Source of the DNA: an uncultured Armatimonadota bacterium
GTDB taxonomy: Bacteria; Armatimonadota; Armatimonadia; Armatimonadales; Armatimonadaceae
DNA: 19,607 nucleotides
Assembly: GCA_903915615.1 (NCBI GenBank)
Contig: CAIWTR010000417.1
Coordinates: forward strand, 1 to 19,607
Direction of reading: 5' to 3'
Numbering within the stretch: the stretch's first letter is position 1; every line of letters begins with the position of its first letter. The position numbers and the translations under genes are program-made. Of the stretch, positions 16,009 through 19,607 are shown piece after piece. Below the pieces are notes generated by a model, which searched no databases, was not told where the DNA came from, and saw nothing but the letters and a program-made list of their open reading frames with translations.

Positions 16009-16220
16009 CGTGGGGTCAACCTCCTCGATCTGCATTCCATCCAGTAATCCAACAACAACGATAACCAACCAGTTTAGATTCTGACCAAAAGTTACCGAAT
16101 CCTGTAGGGCTCCCTACTGAAGGCAGAATGCATTTCACATCCTGTTCCGTACAACCTGCTTCACTGACTTTGTGTGTCGGCTATACGAATGCCAATGAAC
16201 ACGGACAATAGTCCAGCGTA
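16009..16220 (-). promoter_or_regulatory. Long 5' leader of the operon mRNA (about 210 nt)
   Basis: Between the predicted transcription start near 16220 and the TTG start there is no open gene. An inverted repeat GTAGGG-CT-CCCTAC sits at 16104-16117. I saw no known riboswitch consensus. The length alone suggests post-transcriptional control. Confidence 0.45.
16019..16026 (-). promoter_or_regulatory. Shine-Dalgarno fixing the TTG start of the giant gene
   Basis: GAGGAGGT on the minus strand lies 10 nt before TTG 16006-16008. It falls inside the ATG-started extended frame, which argues against the upstream ATGs at 16068 and 16035. Confidence 0.8.
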
Positions 16221-16226
16221 CGGGCG

Positions 16227-16256
16227 ATTATACGGGTCAGCGTTTGAGGGTGTCAA
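16227..16256 (-). promoter_or_regulatory. Consensus sigma-70-type promoter of the large operon
   Basis: On the minus strand TTGACA (16251-16256) and TATAAT (16227-16232) are separated by 18 nt. Both hexamers are perfect. The expected start of transcription is about 16219-16221. The bases after the -10, CGCCC, match those after the -10 at 16915-16920. Confidence 0.85.
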
Positions 16257-16532
16257 GCAATAATGCGGTGGGGTTGAGGTCAATGTGAGATAAGAATTGG
16301 ATGTCTTTGCTCACAGCGCGGCCACCCGGATGGTTTATCTGAGTGGACAGCACTCGCAACTTGCTCTATTTCGCAGACAAGTCGACCGATTCGGGCCAAA
16401 CGACTCAGCGTAACCTCTTAACAGTGGGTGAATCTTTCCCGAAGTTATTTATAAGATGACGCGTATATCCGTCCGCATTAACGCTAAGCTACGACGCTGT
16501 ATTACGTGAGTTCTCATCGCCCAGCGTAGCGG
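16257..16532. other. Intergenic stretch without recognised gene
   Basis: This stretch lies between the operon promoter and the end of the 102-aa gene. I see no open frame with coding character, no tRNA and no strong hairpin. An AT-rich patch at about 16446-16456 (TTATTTATAAG) is the only promoter-like element, and it lacks a good -35. Regulator-binding sites upstream of the operon promoter could lie here, but none is evident. Confidence 0.4.
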
Positions 16533-16841
16533 TTAGTGCCCGCGTTCGATGAACTGATAAACACGTCGGAATATAGTGTCAAACTGGTGGGACAGTGCCG
16601 CTTCCTGATCTCCATCGAAGTCTGTCTTGACGACATCTCTAAATGGTCGTTCAGGTTCGCCGATGCGATACGTTTCAATAAAGGGTGGAAGCTTCATAGA
16701 AGCGCCAGACGTTTCATCGGTTACGGTTATGGTTGCTTCGAACCAGTGTTTTCTCGCCAAGGCTGTGGGATCCTGGGCAACGGCAACAATGTATGTCGTT
16801 GATGTGTCAACTGTGGTGTACCGGCGTCGCGTCACGTTCAT
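16533..16841 (-). CDS. Small hypothetical protein, 102 aa
   Basis: I do not recognise the family. The product starts MNVTRRRYTTVDTSTTYIVAV, has no signal peptide or membrane helix, and ends with an amphipathic stretch, HQFDTIFRRVYQFIERGH. The mixed charged and hydrophobic composition looks like a real soluble protein, whereas the overlapping plus-strand frames (16536-16802, 16627-16851) look random. There is no Shine-Dalgarno; a TAGAAT -10 lies only 9 nt before the ATG, suggesting a leaderless message. It is divergently oriented to the plus-strand pair and 86 bp from it, so the two may be co-regulated. Confidence 0.6.
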   Translation of the reverse strand: MNVTRRRYTTVDTSTTYIVAVAQDPTALARKHWFEATITVTDETSGASMKLPPFIETYRIGEPERPFRDVVKTDFDGDQEAALSHQFDTIFRRVYQFIERGH

Positions 16842-16850
16842 ATGCTTGTA

Positions 16851-16880
16851 ATTCTAGCATGCAACCGGAGACGCAGGCAA
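16851..16880 (-). promoter_or_regulatory. Probable promoter of the 102-aa gene
   Basis: On the minus strand TTGCCT (16875-16880) and TAGAAT (16851-16856) are 18 nt apart. The -10 ends 9 nt before the ATG, so the transcript would begin within about 0-3 nt of the start codon. Confidence 0.55.
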
Positions 16881-16890
16881 TTTGGATGCA

Positions 16891-16920
16891 TTGACACTTG
16901 ATATGCATCGGATTTATAAT
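16891..16920 (+). promoter_or_regulatory. Consensus promoter giving a leaderless transcript
   Basis: TTGACA (16891-16896) and TATAAT (16915-16920) are perfect hexamers with an 18-nt spacer. The ATG begins at 16928, 7 nt after the -10, where transcription itself should start. No Shine-Dalgarno is present. The -35 is 10 bp from the -35 of the divergent promoter at 16851-16880. Confidence 0.85.
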
Positions 16921-16927
16921 CGCCCTA

Positions 16928-17431
16928 ATGAGAACCCTCTACGTGGCCGCATTATTTGCGCTGACATCAACGTCTGTCCTTGCGCAACAAGGTCAAAGTG
17001 GTTTACGGATTCGCCTCGGAGCACTACAACCATCATCTGCGGCTACAAAGGCTGTCGCGAATCAGCAGCCTGGGGTCATGGTTGACTTTTTGAGTAGTAA
17101 GTCAGCGGATGGTTCTACAATCACTGTTGGCTACTTTCAGGGTGGTTCCGGAGCTGACATGGTCAGGACAGTCCCCGTGATGTTTTCAAAGGTGTCCGAT
17201 TCAACATCTGCGGTGCCTGGACTTGGCGGGTTGTATACTGGCACGGGTATAGGTGCCTATCTGTTTGACACACCTGGGTCAAATATGAAAACACTGTGGG
17301 GCGGGTACGCGATGGTTGGACTGAAGCTGCCGGGTGGCATCTTTGCCGAGACGCAGTACCACTACACGAGCCGGTCCGTAAATGGGTACTCGCCAAATGG
17401 CGTGGCGCTCATGATTGGTCGGAAGTTTTAA
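16928..17431 (+). CDS. Small outer-membrane-barrel-like protein, 167 aa
   Basis: The start at 16928 is chosen because it gives a standard signal peptide (MRTLYVAALFALTSTSVLAQQ) and lies 7 nt after a perfect -10; the in-frame ATG 30 bp upstream falls within the promoter. The mature part alternates short amphipathic strands with Gly/Ser-rich turns (ITVGYFQGG, GTGIGAYLFD, WGGYAMVGLKL, IFAETQYHYTS) and ends VALMIGRKF. The terminal Phe fits the recognition signal of Bam-inserted barrels. The length would allow about eight strands. It is a paralogue of the next gene: RTVPVMFSKV / RIIPITLSQI and FAETQYHY / FVEARYHF align, and both end in x-R-x-F. The function is unknown. Confidence 0.75.
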   Translation: MRTLYVAALFALTSTSVLAQQGQSGLRIRLGALQPSSAATKAVANQQPGVMVDFLSSKSADGSTITVGYFQGGSGADMVRTVPVMFSKVSDSTSAVPGLGGLYTGTGIGAYLFDTPGSNMKTLWGGYAMVGLKLPGGIFAETQYHYTSRSVNGYSPNGVALMIGRKF

Positions 17432-17438
17432 CACACTT

Positions 17439-17455
17439 CCCGCGACCAACGCGGG
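17439..17455 (+). other. Small hairpin between the two barrel genes
   Basis: CCCGCG (17439-17444) pairs with CGCGGG (17450-17455) around a 5-nt loop just after the first stop codon. No T-run follows, so read-through into the second gene is expected, possibly reduced. Confidence 0.45.
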
Positions 17456-17482
17456 TCATGGTTCTATAGGAGAATGGACTCT

Positions 17483-18016
17483 ATGAAGCATTTGTTGATT
17501 GCTGCAGGACTCGTTGGAGCCGTCGCTTTGACGACCACTGCAAACGCGCAGGTCTCTGATTTGGCCCAAAAAGTCGGATCCTCATCGTTCAAGATTGGTT
17601 CCTACAATCCTGATAAGCCCGTTGTCCGCAATGGAGCTGGCAAGAACATCTTCAATTTTGAATACGAAACGACGATTCAAAGCGTTCAAGAGCGCAATGA
17701 AATAAGCACACTCAGTATTGGATTGATAGAGCGCGGTGATATGCGAATCATTCCAATCACGCTCAGCCAGATCACTCGTGACAACAAGCGCACTTCCGGT
17801 TATGACTGGTTCAGTGGCTACGGTGTTGGCCTCTATGCAATCCGCATCGACAATGCAAACACATCGGGTAACACGAAAGTGATGCCAGGAATGCACGTCA
17901 CCGTTGGTGTGAACCTGACCAGCCGTTCCTTTGTAGAAGCGCGTTACCACTTTGCAGGTCACTACGAAACCATCAACCCATCTGGCTTGAACATCTCGTA
18001 CGGCACCCGCTTCTAG
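17483..18016 (+). CDS. Small outer-membrane-barrel-like protein, 177 aa
   Basis: AGGAGA (17468-17473) is 9 nt before the ATG at 17483; the in-frame ATG at 17474 sits immediately after that site and is rejected. The product has a signal peptide (MKHLLIAAGLVGAVALTTTANAQ), then a strand-and-turn pattern: FNFEYETT, STLSIGLIERG, FSGYGVGLYAIRID, HVTVGVNL, SFVEARYHFAG. It ends LNISYGTRF, with the terminal Phe typical of outer-membrane barrels. It is a tandem paralogue of the gene 51 bp upstream and probably shares its transcript. Divergence is considerable, especially in the N-terminal half, so the duplication is old. The cargo or ligand is unknown. Confidence 0.8.
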   Translation: MKHLLIAAGLVGAVALTTTANAQVSDLAQKVGSSSFKIGSYNPDKPVVRNGAGKNIFNFEYETTIQSVQERNEISTLSIGLIERGDMRIIPITLSQITRDNKRTSGYDWFSGYGVGLYAIRIDNANTSGNTKVMPGMHVTVGVNLTSRSFVEARYHFAGHYETINPSGLNISYGTRF

Positions 18017-18038
18017 TCCCGGACTTCCTCTAAACATA

Positions 18039-18070
18039 AACCCCTCGCTGGAATCAGTGAGGGGTTTTTC
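18039..18070 (+). terminator. Strong rho-independent terminator, probably bidirectional
   Basis: Arms 18039-18050 (AACCCCTCGCTG) and 18055-18066 pair over 12 bp with one G-U and a 4-nt loop. TTTTT continues on the plus strand. On the minus strand the stem is followed by TTTATGTTTAG, so it may also stop the convergent gene, whose stop codon is 22 bp away. Confidence 0.9.
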
Positions 18071-18091
18071 TTATGTATCTATGTTAGTTAT

Positions 18092-19607
18092 CTACCGCTT
18101 CCGGGAATCAACATTCATCGTTACCAGACGTCTAACGTAAGCGATCAGATCATCCATTGGCCGCACAGCGCCATCGTGTAATGCGGATACCAATGTGAAG
18201 AATGTCAGCGACACGGGTCCGCTGTCGTTGAGCAAAAAGAGACAGAGACCAACGATGCTCGCAAGATCCGGACTGGGGCCGTTTCGTTTCAGCCGCAGCA
18301 ACCACCAAATGAGACTGATGAGCGAACTTAATCCCCATAGTGATGTCGTCATCAGGCGGATGTGGGCTTCAGTCTTGCTCACAACCAAGTCAACAAGACC
18401 TGTTCCAGCGCCGGCTACGAGGCGCCCGATATGGGATTGCATTGATGACGGTGCCAAGAAGGCATCCCAGGCAACCACTGCCATCACAGCTGAGATAGCG
18501 GCACAGGCAATCAAAATCGCGGACTTGCCACCGCGTAAGGCCAAATGAACAACAATCGCGATGAGTACTGCGATCATGTCGCCGCCATTTGCACCAAGTC
18601 CGGGATGACCTAACAGCACCGCTACGGCTCCGAGAACAAGGACTCGATAGAACGGCTTGCTGAGTTGAAGTCCTAAGGCAGTACTGAACAGCAACGCTGA
18701 AAGCTCATTGCCAACGCCGTAATACCGCGCTCCGACGATCGGATTAGCGCCCAAGCCAGCGAATGAGCCGAGGTAGCCTCCCGTAATCACATCCGCGAGG
18801 AGACACCCGAAAAGGACGGTGAGCTCACTGTTCGCAGGGCAGCGCCACACCACGAAGCTAAACACCGCACCGATAACACCGGCCAGCACTAGGCCTCGAA
18901 AGTCAGGCACGCCAGCCAGAGCAAAAACGGATGACGCAGCAGTGATCATCACAAAGATGACACACGTAATCAAAAGGCGGGCCAGGATAAACCGACCGAA
19001 CATCATCAGAATAAGGCCTGCCAGAGCGCCATACTTCAAGAAAGTTTGTACAACGAATAGGGAATCGGAGTACTCGATGTCGGTTGCAACTTGGTCAGCG
19101 CTTCGAGACAGCTGCCCGGTGATTTGGCGAACTTGGGATGACTTTTTAGTCAGGGGAGCAAGCACCAGAGCATCGAGGTCATTCGATGCGAGCAGGAGGT
19201 CGCGCCGTGTGTTCGGTGATGTGAGATTTAGAGGTAGCTCACCGAGTGTGATTTGACCAGCCACCAAACCATGCTTCCTTGAGGAGGTCATGGGTATGAC
19301 GATGTTCATCCCATTAGACAGTGATGATTCAGATGGATCTGAGGCGGCTTCATCCGGCCAGGATTGCGCTGATGCCACAATGACATCCGCATCCTCTGGT
19401 CCAGCGGCATCAACGTTTTGCCCCAGCCATTCACACGCGAGTTTGTCATCGCAGCGCACGCGTCCACCGGATTGCAGAGTAGATGCCAGCTTGGATTTGA
19501 TGTTCGTAAGCCCACGTCTCCACGCATTGGCCGACATCAGGAAGACGCCATCTTCTTCGAGACGGACAGGACGGTCGCGGGTGGTCTCAGTAACCAGTGT
19601 GAGAACG
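18092..19607 (-). CDS. Polytopic membrane protein with GARYYGVGNE motif (5' end outside window)
   Basis: The frame is open from the right edge to the TAG at 18092-18094. An internal ATG at 19537 is not a convincing start: the 23 codons before it are open and protein-like (RPVRLEEDGVFLM) and lack a ribosome-binding site. The N-terminal ~150 residues visible here are soluble and contain KHGLVAGQITLGELPLNLTSP, reminiscent of the 'GLVTLxDLAPT' stretch of alkaline-phosphatase-fold proteins. About ten hydrophobic segments follow. Between them lie NPIVGARYYGVGNELSALL and GHPGLGANGGDM, motifs I associate with an uncharacterised bacterial membrane family pairing such a domain with a polytopic C-terminus. 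The reaction is unknown; envelope polymer or lipid handling is a guess. It converges on the barrel pair across the shared terminator. Confidence 0.8.
   Translation of the reverse strand, partial: VLTLVTETTRDRPVRLEEDGVFLMSANAWRRGLTNIKSKLASTLQSGGRVRCDDKLACEWLGQNVDAAGPEDADVIVASAQSWPDEAASDPSESSLSNGMNIVIPMTSSRKHGLVAGQITLGELPLNLTSPNTRRDLLLASNDLDALVLAPLTKKSSQVRQITGQLSRSADQVATDIEYSDSLFVVQTFLKYGALAGLILMMFGRFILARLLITCVIFVMITAASSVFALAGVPDFRGLVLAGVIGAVFSFVVWRCPANSELTVLFGCLLADVITGGYLGSFAGLGANPIVGARYYGVGNELSALLFSTALGLQLSKPFYRVLVLGAVAVLLGHPGLGANGGDMIAVLIAIVVHLALRGGKSAILIACAAISAVMAVVAWDAFLAPSSMQSHIGRLVAGAGTGLVDLVVSKTEAHIRLMTTSLWGLSSLISLIWWLLRLKRNGPSPDLASIVGLCLFLLNDSGPVSLTFFTLVSALHDGAVRPMDDLIAYVRRLVTMNVDSRKR

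Noticed and set aside
16009..16068. ATG-started 20-residue extension of the giant protein
   Set aside because: It contains the GAGGAGGT site and would place extra hydrophobic residues before a complete signal peptide.
16536..16851. Plus-strand frames over the 102-aa gene
   Set aside because: Composition is less protein-like than the minus-strand product, and the promoter evidence at 16851-16880 supports the minus strand.
16898..16927. Ten-residue extension of the first barrel gene
   Set aside because: The upstream ATG falls inside the promoter spacer and cannot be in the transcript from that promoter.
1..19607. tRNA, rRNA, insertion sequence, integrase or attachment site
   Set aside because: No transposase or integrase motifs, no terminal inverted repeats with target duplication and no tRNA-like cloverleaf were found by reading; the only duplication is at 134-609.

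Overview
This window looks like chromosomal DNA from a diderm (Gram-negative-type) bacterium of moderate GC. Most of its genes encode exported proteins: cleavable signal peptides, beta-rich modules, a CsgG-like domain, and two small proteins ending in Phe like outer-membrane barrels. The mix of a CsgG-like protein, FlgD-type Ig C-termini, PD40 repeats, a subtilase and consensus -35/-10 promoters would fit Armatimonadota or a similar deep-branching diderm. That is only an impression from gene style; no rRNA or marker gene is present.

Layout. (1) 1-609: no complete gene. A diverged 238-bp head-to-tail duplication carries two copies of a rho-independent terminator and two copies of the last ~18 codons of the neighbouring minus-strand gene. 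(2) 553-16008, minus strand: five tightly packed genes read right to left. They encode a 2045-aa exported PD40/carboxypeptidase-regulatory-like giant, a 714-aa CsgG-like/Fn3 protein with glycine-rich inserts, a 1035-aa S8 serine peptidase, a 1001-aa exported beta protein and a 233-aa exported CsgG-fold-like protein. A consensus promoter (TTGACA-18-TATAAT, 16227-16256) lies before the first gene and the only hairpin with a T-run lies after the last, so about 15.7 kb may be one operon. (3) 16533-16841, minus: a small unknown gene. (4) 16928-18016, plus: two tandem paralogues resembling small outer-membrane barrels, closed by a strong terminator at 18039-18070. (5) 18092 to the right edge, minus: a multi-pass membrane protein, cut by the window end.

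How it may work together. The three largest proteins share a ~420-470-residue C-terminal block: two hydrophobic half-modules with GWN and GYW-type motifs, a segment containing a KPP motif, then a FlgD-like Ig domain ending in VVR or TIR. They are co-transcribed with a CsgG-like protein, a protease and a second CsgG-fold-like protein. I infer a cell-surface or secretion system in which the shared block acts as a sorting or anchoring tail. The divergent promoter region at 16842-16927 appears to drive leaderless transcripts, in contrast to the operon genes, which have clear Shine-Dalgarno sites, two of them with TTG starts.
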